The notes under the pieces are model-generated. The model was given only the letters and a program-made list of their open reading frames with translations. It made no database searches and was not told the DNA's origin. Position numbers and translations under genes: made by a program. From contig JBQTGY010000028.1 in assembly GCA_052390415.1 (NCBI GenBank), forward strand, positions 1-47,614: a DNA stretch of 47,614 nucleotides. Direction: 5' to 3'. Position 1 is the first letter of the stretch. Each line of letters begins with the position of its first letter. Below are positions 39,220-47,468 of this stretch, piece after piece. The stretch comes from JANNWF01 sp052390415 (lineage in GTDB: Bacteria; Pseudomonadota; Gammaproteobacteria; Xanthomonadales; Xanthomonadaceae).

Positions 39220-41322
39220 TCAAGTGAATGACTTGCCTTCGGCGGCAAGCTGCGCGAGCAAGGGCGCGACGTTCCATGCTCCCGCTTGGCGATTGTCCGA
39301 ATCGGCCTTGGCGTAGCGACTCATCGCGCGAACGACGTTGTACAAACCGACCTCATCCGCATACCGCATCGGCCCGCCGCGGAAAGGCGGAAAGCCGTAG
39401 CCATACAGGTACACGATGTCGATGTCGCTGGCCTTGTTGGCAATGCCTTCCGCAAGAATCAACGCGCCTTCGTTGACCAGCGAATACACCAGTCGCTCGA
39501 CAATTTCCTGATCACTGATGACGCGGCGAGTGATGCCCAGTGAGGCCGAGTGCGCAATGACCATGGCGTCGACCTCGGCATTCGGATACGCCTTGCGATC
39601 ACCCGGCTTGTAGTCGTACCAACCTGCGCCGGTCTTCTGACCGAAGCGGCCGCGCTCGGCGAGCAAGTCGGCCGATTTCGAATACGTCAGCTGCGGACGT
39701 TCGATGTAGCGACGCTTGCGGATCGCCCAGCCAATATCGTTGCCGGCGAGATCGCCCATCCGGAATGGACCCATCGCGAAGCCGAACTTTTCCATGGCGG
39801 CATCGACTTGCGCGGGCAGGGCACCTTCATCGAGCAGGAAGCCCGCCTGGCGGCTGTACTGCTCGATCATGCGGTTGCCGATGAAGCCGTCACAGACGCC
39901 GGAAACCACCGCGGTTTTCTTGATCTGCTTGGCCACCGCCATCACCGTCGCCAGCACGTCAACGGCGGTGGCCTTGCCACGAACCACTTCCAGCAGCTTC
40001 ATCACATGCGCCGGGCTGAAGAAGTGCAAACCGACCACGTCCTGGGGCCGATTGGTGAATGCGGCAATCTGGTCAAGGTCGAGTGTTGACGTGTTCGAGG
40101 CGAGGATGGCTCCGGGTTTGGCCACGGCGTTCAGTTGCGAGAACACCTGCTGCTTGACGCCCATGTCTTCGAACACGGCTTCAATGATGAGGTCGGCGTC
40201 AACGAGATCGGCGTAATCCAGCGTGCTGAAGAGCAACGCCAACCGCTGCGCCAACTTGGCTTCCGTCAGCGAGCCTTTCTTGACGTTGCCCTCGTAGGTC
40301 TTCTTGATCGTGGCGAGGCCGCGCTCCAACGCCTCGGCCTTGGTCTCGAGAATCACCACCGGCACACCGGCATTGAGGAAGTTCATCGCGATACCGGCGC
40401 CCATGGTGCCGGCGCCGATGACGCCGACTTTGTGGATCGATCGCCTCGGTGTGTCGTCGGGCACATCGGGAATCTTTGATGCGGCGCGTTCGCCGAAAAA
40501 CGCGTGCCGCAATGCGCGCGATTCCGCTGACATCATCAAAGCCACGAAACCTTCGCGTTCGGCGGCCAGGCCATCGTCGAAGCGCTTCTGGACGGACTCC
40601 TTGACCGCTTCGATGCACTTCAATGGCGCCGGATAACCCTTTGCCATCGCGCCCACCGTGTTGCGCGCCACCGCGATGAACGCCTCGGCGTTGTCGTGCT
40701 TCACCCGCAAATCGCGCAAGCGCGGATGGTTTGACGACTCTGCGGCGCGCTCCCTGGCGAAGGCGATGGCGCCGGTGAGCAAGTCGCCTTCGATGATTCG
40801 ATCGAACAGTTTCTGTCCCGGAATCTGCGCCAACACTTCGCTGTTCACGGGGTTGCCGGAGACGATCATGTTGAGCGCAGGCTCCAAACCGATCGCTCGC
40901 GGCAATCGTTGTGTGCCGCCAGCACCCGGCAGCAGCCCGATCTTCACTTCCGGCAGCGCGACCTGCGTGCCCGCTGTGGCCACGCGGTAATTCGCCCCGA
41001 GGGCCAGTTCCAAGCCGCCGCCCATGCACACGGCGTGCACCGCCACCACGACGGGTTTGGGACTTTCTTCCAACATCGATATCAGCGTGTGCAGGTTCGG
41101 CTCCTGCAACATCTTCGGCGTATTGAACTCACGAATATCGGCACCGCCGGAAAATGAGGGGCCAGCGCCGGTGATGATGATCGCGGCGACCGCATCGTCG
41201 GTCAGCGCGGATTGAATACCGTTGCCCATCGCGCGTCGCGTTTCTATCCCCATTCCGTTGACGGGTGGATTGTCCAGGGTGATGACGGCGACTCCGTCGT
41301 GAATGGCGTAATGGGCAGTCAT
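39220..41322 (-). CDS. Enoyl-CoA hydratase / 3-hydroxyacyl-CoA dehydrogenase
   Basis: Bifunctional beta-oxidation enzyme of 700 residues. The start at 41322 has GGAGAAG upstream; a frame from 41388 is an unsupported extension. Hydratase half: GGADIREFN, AVCMGGGLELALGANYRVA and LPEVKIGLLPGAGGTQRLPR, with candidate glutamates in GGLEL and LPEVK. Dehydrogenase half: GVIGAGTMGAGIAMNFL (NAD site near residue 303), ILASNTSTLDLDQIA, GLHFFSPAHVMKLLEVV and FIGNRM. The peroxisomal-multifunctional-like length and order (hydratase first) distinguish it from long FadJ forms. It is first in the operon with the thiolase. Confidence 0.94.
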   Translation of the reverse strand: MTAHYAIHDGVAVITLDNPPVNGMGIETRRAMGNGIQSALTDDAVAAIIITGAGPSFSGGADIREFNTPKMLQEPNLHTLISMLEESPKPVVVAVHAVCMGGGLELALGANYRVATAGTQVALPEVKIGLLPGAGGTQRLPRAIGLEPALNMIVSGNPVNSEVLAQIPGQKLFDRIIEGDLLTGAIAFARERAAESSNHPRLRDLRVKHDNAEAFIAVARNTVGAMAKGYPAPLKCIEAVKESVQKRFDDGLAAEREGFVALMMSAESRALRHAFFGERAASKIPDVPDDTPRRSIHKVGVIGAGTMGAGIAMNFLNAGVPVVILETKAEALERGLATIKKTYEGNVKKGSLTEAKLAQRLALLFSTLDYADLVDADLIIEAVFEDMGVKQQVFSQLNAVAKPGAILASNTSTLDLDQIAAFTNRPQDVVGLHFFSPAHVMKLLEVVRGKATAVDVLATVMAVAKQIKKTAVVSGVCDGFIGNRMIEQYSRQAGFLLDEGALPAQVDAAMEKFGFAMGPFRMGDLAGNDIGWAIRKRRYIERPQLTYSKSADLLAERGRFGQKTGAGWYDYKPGDRKAYPNAEVDAMVIAHSASLGITRRVISDQEIVERLVYSLVNEGALILAEGIANKASDIDIVYLYGYGFPPFRGGPMRYADEVGLYNVVRAMSRYAKADSDNRQAGAWNVAPLLAQLAAEGKSFT

Positions 41323-41700
41323 GAACTTCTCCGAGATACCGCAGGCTGGACGATTCGGCGCATTGACGCCTGATGAGTCATTTCGCAACGATGAATCATG
41401 CTAGCAGACTTGTTTTGGCAGGTGCAGAGCTGGCGCAGGGTCGCTAGCAGCCTGTCAGCCTTTGGTGGTCGAGGCGCTAGTTGACTGCGCAAGGACAGTT
41501 TTTTGACGATTTGCAGGCCAGTAGCTCCTCGATTGGCCAAGAATTGGCCGAAAAATCGACCAAGCAGGCGGATTTGCAGCCCGGCTGACCATAATCCAAC
41601 AGGCTGCGAAGCAGAGCGCGGCGTGATCAGCTCGACCCAGTCGCACTGCACTACTATCAGTCTTCGCCCCTTGCGGGCCGTCCAGACAGGAACGTCAGAA
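41323..41700. other. Intergenic region with an inverted-repeat-bounded segment
   Basis: 378 bases between the divergent FadB-type and OsmC-like genes. It contains the segment 41447-41607 bounded by 9-bp inverted ends, described separately, and internal direct repeats (GATTTGCAG twice; ATTGGCCAAGAATTGGCC). Nothing reads as a gene with a ribosome site. The OsmC promoter should lie in 41607-41700. Confidence 0.45.
41447..41607. mobile_element. Candidate MITE-like segment
   Basis: Bounded by GCAGCCTGT (41447-41455) and ACAGGCTGC (41599-41607), exact 9-bp inverses, 161 bases end to end. The interior holds no transposase and shows the direct repeats GATTTGCAG and ATTGGCC. No target-site duplication was confirmed; CTA precedes the left end. 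Only one copy is in the window, so mobility is a guess from the layout. Confidence 0.4.
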
Positions 41701-42180
41701 ATGGCTGAGCCCACCGAAATTCGCGTCACCCTGCAACTGGAGGAAGGTTATGCCTTCCGAGTCCACTTCGAGGGCACCGACCTCGACGATCTGCACACCG
41801 ACGAGCCCGCACCGCTTGGTGCTGGCAGCGGGCCAGGTCCCACCCGAATGCTGTTGGTGGCCATTGCCAACTGCTTGTCGGCGAGCCTGCTATTCGCCAT
41901 GCGCAAGTTCAAGAATTCGCCGGCTTCGCTGCACACGGTCATCACTGCCCGTAGCGAGCGCAATGCCGACGGTCGTTGGCGTATTCCCAGGGCCGAAGTG
42001 GAGCTGCAACTGGCCGAAGGCTCTGGCAGTCACGAGCACCTTGATCGCATCCTTGCGCAGTTCGAAAACTACTGCGTGGTGACGCAGAGCGTGCGCGAGG
42101 GTATTCAGGTACTGGTCACCGTCAAGGACGCGGATGGCCGGGTTCTGCTGGGCGACAAGAGTTTCGAAGGTGGGTCGTGA
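41701..42180 (+). CDS. OsmC-family peroxide-handling protein
   Basis: OsmC/Ohr-like protein of 159 residues. The two redox cysteines are C58 (IANCLSASLLFAMR) and C125 (ENYCVVTQSV), the peroxidatic pair that reduces organic hydroperoxides or acts on small thiol substrates. The start at 41701 (MAEPTEIRVTLQLEEG) is the sensible one; a frame from 41503 is not supported. The stop overlaps the GTG of thioredoxin 2 by 4 bases, so its reductant may be encoded next door. Whether it is Ohr, OsmC or YhfA-like cannot be fixed. Confidence 0.85.
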   Translation: MAEPTEIRVTLQLEEGYAFRVHFEGTDLDDLHTDEPAPLGAGSGPGPTRMLLVAIANCLSASLLFAMRKFKNSPASLHTVITARSERNADGRWRIPRAEVELQLAEGSGSHEHLDRILAQFENYCVVTQSVREGIQVLVTVKDADGRVLLGDKSFEGGS

Positions 42181-42623
42181 GTGAATCCCTGCAGCTGGCT
42201 TGCCCGCACTGTCACGCGCTGAATCGGCTTCCGAGCGAGCGTCTGGATGCGGACCCGCGCTGTGGTCGCTGCAAACAGGCGCTGTTCACGGGCCATCCGG
42301 TGGCGCTCGATGAGTTGAATTTCAACGCACACGTGCAGCGAAGCGAATTGCCACTGGTGGTCGATTTCTGGGCGCCTTGGTGCGGTCCGTGTCGGGCGAT
42401 GGCACCGCAATTCGAAGCGGCCGCGGCGCGTCTGGAGCCGCAGGTGCGACTGGGCAAGGTAGACACCGAAGCTCATCCGACGCTGGGTGCACGGTTTTCC
42501 GTACGCAGCATTCCGACCTTGATCCTGTTTCGTTCTGGGCGCGAACTGGCGAGGCAAAGCGGTGCGGTCGGGGTGCCGGAGATCATGCGGTTCGTGTACG
42601 AGACCTTGACCACCCAGGGGTGA
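42177..42623 (+). CDS. trxC: Thioredoxin 2 (zinc-binding thioredoxin)
   Basis: Thioredoxin 2 of 148 residues. An N-terminal zinc finger has C9, C12, C29, C32 (ACPHCHAL, RCGRCKQ). The thioredoxin domain has WCGPC (68-72) and the cis-Pro P113 (RSIPTLILF). A GTG start overlaps the OsmC-like stop (GTGA). Thioredoxin 2 is oxidant-inducible in other bacteria. Coupling to the OsmC-like gene suggests a two-component peroxide defence unit. Confidence 0.92.
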   Translation: MSESLQLACPHCHALNRLPSERLDADPRCGRCKQALFTGHPVALDELNFNAHVQRSELPLVVDFWAPWCGPCRAMAPQFEAAAARLEPQVRLGKVDTEAHPTLGARFSVRSIPTLILFRSGRELARQSGAVGVPEIMRFVYETLTTQG

Positions 42624-42749
42624 GCCCACGCATGCGGCGATGGCGCGTTGAACCGCCTGGGCGCGCGCCGATGGGTCCACCGCAAATCGGAATTCCACGC
42701 GATGCCTTGGGGCGTAAGCGCGGCAATTGTCGGTCGACTCGACTAAATA

Positions 42750-42767
42750 TACGTTAGTATTTACGTA
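42750..42767. promoter_or_regulatory. Candidate operator upstream of MarR-GNAT
   Basis: Inverted pair TACGT (42750-42754) / ACGTA (42763-42767) around TAGTATTT, in an AT-rich patch about 20 bases before the start of the MarR-GNAT gene. A MarR-type autoregulator would bind such a site. The 10-mer TTTACGTAAT at 42760-42769 is also present in inverse at 7435-7444 upstream of the DUF4331 gene. Confidence 0.4.
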
Positions 42768-42786
42768 ATCACCGCAGGAATAGCGT

Positions 42787-43764
42787 ATGCAGTTTGTCGA
42801 CGAACTTGGCCTGCTCGCGTTAGGAAGCCGCATGCGTGCCCTCAGCGACCGCTTGTATGCGATTGCCGACGAGGTGTATCGCGGTCGTGGACTGGCCGTG
42901 CAGGGGCGCTGGTTTCCGTTGTTGCGACTGCTGCATGACCGTGGCCCCAGCACGGTCGGCGAGATTGCCGAGGCGATCGGGCAGACCCATTCGGCCGTCA
43001 GTCAGTTGGCGGACAAGCTGGTGCTGACAGGCTGGGTCAGCACCATTGCCGATGAGCATGATGGGCGCCGCCGACGGTTGACCTTGACGACAAAATCGCA
43101 GGCGGAGCTTCGCGCTGCCAAATCGGCCTGGCGTGCGATCGAGCAAGTATTGGGTGAACGCTGCCAAGCCGAGGGCATCGATGTGCTGGATTGCTTGAGC
43201 CGATTCGAGCGCTTGATCGAGCCCACCATTGCCTCAACCATCGTCGAACGATGCACTGCAAACGACCGCGCTGCGGTACGTATCCTGCCTTTCAACAGCG
43301 AGCTGCGCGAACATTTCTACCGCCTCAACGCCGCTTGGCTGCGTCACTATTTCTACCTTGAGGAAATCGACCATCGCGTATTGTCACAGCCCGAAGTTGA
43401 AATACTCGAACCGGGTGGTGCGATCTTCTTTGCGCAATTGGGCGACGCGGTCATCGGCACCTGTGCACTGAAGTGCGAGACAGCAGGCACCTATGAGTTG
43501 ACCAAGATGGCGGTGGACCCGGGCCATCAAGGACTCGGTGTCGGTCGTCTGTTGATGGAGGAAGCGATTGCCGAGTTCAAGCGCCGAAAGGGCAGTTTGT
43601 TGTTTCTTGAAACCAGCACCAAGCTCGGTCCTGCCTTGCGACTTTACGAGAGCGTGGGATTCGAATATCAAAAAGCGCTAAAACCCGACTCGCACTACGC
43701 ACGCGCCGATGTTTATATGGTGTGGAGCGATGCGTCGGGAGCGACTATTTCGCCGAGGATATAG
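42787..43764 (+). CDS. MarR-type HTH / GNAT acetyltransferase fusion
   Basis: Bifunctional protein of 325 residues. Residues about 10-140 are a MarR winged helix (VGEIAEAIGQTHSAVSQLAD, GWVSTIADEHDGRRRRLTLT). Residues about 165-315 are a GNAT domain with motif A MAVDPGHQGLGVGRLLMEEA and ALRLYESVGFEYQK. The fusion is a known family whose members probably sense a small ligand and acetylate something. An AT-rich region with a palindrome (42750-42767) lies upstream. It follows trxC by about 160 bases; whether it controls the OsmC/TrxC pair is a guess. Confidence 0.88.
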   Translation: MQFVDELGLLALGSRMRALSDRLYAIADEVYRGRGLAVQGRWFPLLRLLHDRGPSTVGEIAEAIGQTHSAVSQLADKLVLTGWVSTIADEHDGRRRRLTLTTKSQAELRAAKSAWRAIEQVLGERCQAEGIDVLDCLSRFERLIEPTIASTIVERCTANDRAAVRILPFNSELREHFYRLNAAWLRHYFYLEEIDHRVLSQPEVEILEPGGAIFFAQLGDAVIGTCALKCETAGTYELTKMAVDPGHQGLGVGRLLMEEAIAEFKRRKGSLLFLETSTKLGPALRLYESVGFEYQKALKPDSHYARADVYMVWSDASGATISPRI

Positions 43765-43782
43765 ACGCGCCTTTCGCTCGGT

Positions 43783-43827
43783 CGCGCTGTCCGCACGCCT
43801 TCGCCTCCTGCGGTCGGCGCTACAAAA
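43783..43827. repeat. Second dispersed repeat family, degenerate copy
   Basis: On the minus strand this reads TTTTGTAGCGCCGACCGC, then AGGAGGCGAAGGCGTGCGG and an ACAGCGCG end. It aligns with 11628-11675 (TTTTGGTAGAGAAGACCGAG, then a GCGAAGGCG core and a GCG-rich tail). It occupies the 211-base gap after the MarR-GNAT gene. Confidence 0.45.
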
Positions 43828-43975
43828 GCGTGTTGTCGCGCCAAGGCTTTGGCAGGCGAGAAGCAGCTGAGCAAGCTCGGCTGCACATGGTTTCGCATGA
43901 CCGAGGAATCCACTTGGCCTTTGTCTAGCTTGTTCCGCCAAGCGATCCAGCCGGCTGTCTGTCAAAGACAAAATG

Positions 43976-44539
43976 TCAGCGCCAAGCCCAGACGACCACC
44001 TCCCAACGTTCGTCCGAGACTGGATCCGTGTAGGCGTGCAGCGTTTCAAAACCGACCCGTTGGTGCGCCCGCAGCGAGCGCAGATTGCGCTGCGAAATTT
44101 CGGTCACGACAAAGTCGAACTGTGGTTCATAGGTCTGCCGCAGATGGCCATACACGCCGTCAAACACTCCCTGGCCGCGAAAGGCCTGCGCGATACATAC
44201 CTGGCCCATCACGAACCAGCGCGGGTTGTCGGCCAGCGGCTGTCCGCGCCACTGCAATTGTTCCAACAAGGCAAACATGGGTTGCAGCAGTGGAACCTGG
44301 TCGCGAAAGCTCTGCGGCATCATCAGGCAATAACCTGCCAGCTGGTCGCCCGACGTCGCGATAGCCGATGGGTAGGCGCGGTTCATGGCCTGCAACACCG
44401 CGGGGTCATGGCGCACGCTGGTGAAGCCGTCACTCGCTGCGGTGGTTGCGTCGACGTTGTCGCGGTGGTTCTCCTCCTGCAAGGCGAGAATCTGCTCGAC
44501 GTGGTGTGGCTGAGAAACAGTGCGGAATTCGATGGCCAT
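43976..44539 (-). CDS. GNAT-family N-acetyltransferase
   Basis: GNAT protein of 187 residues. The start at 44539 (MAIEFRTVSQPHHVEQILAL) is preferred; a frame from 44710 adds a non-protein lead. Acetyl-CoA motif A is VCIAQAFRGQGVFDGVYGHL. Then comes FVVTEISQRNLRSLRAHQRV with the GFETLHAYT end, which fits a small-molecule or peptide acetyltransferase. Its substrate is unknown. It is divergent from the TonB receptor across 301 bases. Confidence 0.85.
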   Translation of the reverse strand: MAIEFRTVSQPHHVEQILALQEENHRDNVDATTAASDGFTSVRHDPAVLQAMNRAYPSAIATSGDQLAGYCLMMPQSFRDQVPLLQPMFALLEQLQWRGQPLADNPRWFVMGQVCIAQAFRGQGVFDGVYGHLRQTYEPQFDFVVTEISQRNLRSLRAHQRVGFETLHAYTDPVSDERWEVVVWAWR

Positions 44540-44840
44540 GGGTGTCGTGATTGAGTGATTGTGCCGGGTATGCGGTGCCATTTGGACATCTACTTTCTCG
44601 CGGCTGGCTGTTGCGCCACAACCGCAGCGGCCGGTCAGGGTGGTGGCCCGCGCAAATAATCCGGCGTTTCGTGCCAATCGGCACGCGTCAAGTATTGCCG
44701 TCTGCTTCATGGTCTGTGACGATGCTCTTCACGGTCCGAGGTTGTGGCCGAATGCCGTGGGAGCGGCATGAGCATCCGCTGGCAGCGAAAGCCATCTGTC
44801 CTGATTTTCTTTGATCCATTTTTTTGGGGAGTAGGTTTCC
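44540..44840. other. Divergent region upstream of the TonB receptor
   Basis: 301 bases between the GNAT gene and the receptor. A perfect palindrome CGTGCC (44670-44675) / GGCACG (44680-44685) is a candidate operator. TTGGGGAGTAGG about 8-19 bases before 44841 is the ribosome site of the receptor. No Fur box or small gene was evident by eye. Confidence 0.4.
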
Positions 44841-47411
44841 ATGAATCGATTGCGTCGCGCATTTACAGTAAATCCGTTGGCAGCCGGCGTGCGGTTGGCC
44901 ATCAGCGGTGTCGTGGTTCTGGCCATGAGCGCGCCGGCGCTGGCGCAGGAGACTTCGTCGGACGAGGCAACCTCGCTGGATACGATCTCGGTGCTGGGCA
45001 CGCGCAGCAAGGCACGCTCGGCGACCGACTCGGCGGTGCCGATCGACATCATCGGCGGCGAAGAACTGCACAACCAAGGCTCAACCGACGTGCTCGACCA
45101 GCTGCGTGTGCTGGTGCCGTCTTTCAACGTCAGTACGATTCCCATCGATGACGCAGCCACTTTGGTGCGCCCGGCCAACCTGCGCGGCTTGCCGCCTGAC
45201 AACACCCTCATCCTCGTCAACGGCAAGCGTCGCCACCGTTCTGCGGTCATCACCTTTCTCGGCCACGGATTGTCGGATGGCTCGCAAGGCGTCGACCTGT
45301 CGGTATTTCCGTCATTGGCGCTGGAGCAAGTGGAAGTATTGCGTGACGGCGCAGCGGCGCAGTACGGCTCGGATGCGATTGCCGGCGTCATCAACTTCGG
45401 TCTCAAGCGACTGACCGAGGGTGGCCAGGTCGAAATCTTCGGTGGCCAACATTACGAAGGCGACGGCTTCACCAAACAGATCGATGGCCAGATCGGCTTG
45501 CCGTTGGGGTCAGAAGGTTTCGCTACTTTCACGGCGGAGTACCGTGAGGCGGATCCAACCTCGCGCAGCGTGCAGCGTGATGACGCCGCCGAAGTGGCCG
45601 CGGCGGGTTACCCCAACGTGCCCAATCCTGCACAGATCTGGGGCACACCGGAGATCAAGGAAGACACGAAAATCGTCGCCAATATCGGTTGGGCCGGCGA
45701 TACCGTCGAGTTTTACCTGTTTGGCAACGTCGCCCAACGCGAAACCGATGGTGGCTTCTATTACCGCAATCCGACCAGTCGTGGCGGCGTTTACTCCAAC
45801 GACGGTGGTTCGACCCTGCTGGTGGGCTCGCCGACTGGTCGTGCTTGCCCGACCATCGCGCTGCGCAATGCCGCCGGCAATCTGATCCCCTTTGCCACCG
45901 TCAATGCGGCCGTTGCCGCGCTGCCAGGCGATTGTTTCTCCTTCCTCGAGGTATTTACCGGCGGCTTCACCCCGCGCTTCGGTGGCGAGATGAAGGATTC
46001 GGCGCTGACCGGCGGGCTGAAGGGCACCTTGGCCAATGGCATCTTCTGGGATCTGAGTGTGTCCTACGGGCGCAACGAGATCGATTTCATCATGACCAAC
46101 ACGGTCAATGCTTCGCTGGGCCCCAACCAGCCGGCAGGCCTGATCTTCCGGCCCGGCGGCAACGAGCAGACCGAGCGCAACGTCAACTTCGACATCAGCA
46201 AGGGCGTTGGCATCTTCAATCTTGCCGCCGGTGCGGAAATCCGCAACGAGAGCTTCGAGATCAGCGCCGGCGACACGGGCTCGACCGCGATCGGTCCTTT
46301 GACCAGTCAGGGCTTCAGCATCGGCTCCAACGGCTTCCCCGGCTTCAACGCAGTGACCGCCGGCGAATTTGATCGCGACAACTGGGCGGTGTACTTCGAT
46401 GCCGAGGCGCAGGTCAACGACCAGTGGCTGGTGGCGGCTGCAGTGCGCTACGAGGACTACGACGACTTCGGTGGCACTACCAACTGGAAGCTCACTACGC
46501 GCTACGACGCGAGCGAGAACTTCGCCTTGCGTGGCGCCCTCAGTACCGGATTTCGCGCACCGACGCCGGGCCAAGCAAATGTCAGCCAGGTGACTACCGC
46601 GTTCATCGACGGCGAGTTGCGCGACACCGCTACCTTGCCTCCGACCAACCCCATCGCGGCGTTCTACGGTGCCGAACCGCTCACGCCGGAAGAATCAGAG
46701 AACGCCTCGTTTGGATTCGTCTGGACCAGCGGTGCTTGGGAAGTCACTGCTGACTACTACCACATCGAAGTCGAAGACCGCATCGCCCGCAGCACCGACT
46801 TCACCCTGACAGACGCTGATCGGGCGGCGCTAGTGGCGTCGGGCAATCCGCAGGCGGCAACGCTGAGTCGGGTCGGCTTCTTCGTCAACGATTTCGACAC
46901 CACGACCAAGGGTCTCGACATCGTGGCGAGCGTCTCTACCGATCACTTCGGTGGCGAAACTACCTATGCGGCAGCGTTCAACTTCAACGACACCGAGGTC
47001 GACAGTTTCACACCCGGCATCATTTCGGAAGCCCGCGTGAAAAAGCTTGAAGAGTCGCTGCCCAGCACCAAGGGCTACTTCTCGCTCAACCACCAGCGCG
47101 GCCCCTGGCACATGCTTGCCCGCCTGAACTACTACGGTTCGTTCTACGAAGACCATCTCGACAGCGATGTGGTGCGCGCCGAAGACGGCGGCTTGCCGAT
47201 CGACGGCGACTCCGCCGTCACCGTGGATCTGGAAACCGGTTGGGACTTCGACTCCGGCCTGTACGTCCGCGTCGGTGCGCAGAACGTGTTCGACAAGGTG
47301 CCCGATGACAACCCGTGGGGTCGTTTGGTGGCTGGTGCGGAATACCCGGTGCACACGCCATATGGCTTCACCGGTGGCTTCTACTACGCCCGCCTCGGCT
47401 GGAAGTTCTAA
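44841..47411 (+). CDS. TonB-dependent outer-membrane receptor
   Basis: TonB-dependent receptor of 856 residues. The signal peptide ends near SAPALAQETS. A TonB-box-like LDTISVLGTR precedes the plug (STDVLDQLRVLVPSFNVSTI, LVRPANLRGLPPDNTLILVN, GAAAQYGSDAIAGVINFGLK). The barrel is strand-rich and ends in YYARLGWKF, with a C-terminal Phe. It is not followed by a transporter or by substrate genes, so substrate (iron complex, sugar or other) is unknown; the plug style resembles the large xanthomonad receptor group. A strong terminator follows at 47435. Confidence 0.93.
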   Translation: MNRLRRAFTVNPLAAGVRLAISGVVVLAMSAPALAQETSSDEATSLDTISVLGTRSKARSATDSAVPIDIIGGEELHNQGSTDVLDQLRVLVPSFNVSTIPIDDAATLVRPANLRGLPPDNTLILVNGKRRHRSAVITFLGHGLSDGSQGVDLSVFPSLALEQVEVLRDGAAAQYGSDAIAGVINFGLKRLTEGGQVEIFGGQHYEGDGFTKQIDGQIGLPLGSEGFATFTAEYREADPTSRSVQRDDAAEVAAAGYPNVPNPAQIWGTPEIKEDTKIVANIGWAGDTVEFYLFGNVAQRETDGGFYYRNPTSRGGVYSNDGGSTLLVGSPTGRACPTIALRNAAGNLIPFATVNAAVAALPGDCFSFLEVFTGGFTPRFGGEMKDSALTGGLKGTLANGIFWDLSVSYGRNEIDFIMTNTVNASLGPNQPAGLIFRPGGNEQTERNVNFDISKGVGIFNLAAGAEIRNESFEISAGDTGSTAIGPLTSQGFSIGSNGFPGFNAVTAGEFDRDNWAVYFDAEAQVNDQWLVAAAVRYEDYDDFGGTTNWKLTTRYDASENFALRGALSTGFRAPTPGQANVSQVTTAFIDGELRDTATLPPTNPIAAFYGAEPLTPEESENASFGFVWTSGAWEVTADYYHIEVEDRIARSTDFTLTDADRAALVASGNPQAATLSRVGFFVNDFDTTTKGLDIVASVSTDHFGGETTYAAAFNFNDTEVDSFTPGIISEARVKKLEESLPSTKGYFSLNHQRGPWHMLARLNYYGSFYEDHLDSDVVRAEDGGLPIDGDSAVTVDLETGWDFDSGLYVRVGAQNVFDKVPDDNPWGRLVAGAEYPVHTPYGFTGGFYYARLGWKF

Positions 47412-47434
47412 ACCTCACGCTGGCGCTGCACCTC

Positions 47435-47468
47435 ACCCAGGGAGCGGTAACGCTCCCTGGGTTTTTTT
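47435..47468 (+). terminator. Intrinsic terminator after the TonB receptor
   Basis: Perfect 12-bp stem ACCCAGGGAGCG (47435-47446) / CGCTCCCTGGGT (47451-47462) with a GTAA loop and a T run to 47468. It lies 24 bases past the receptor stop. Confidence 0.95.
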
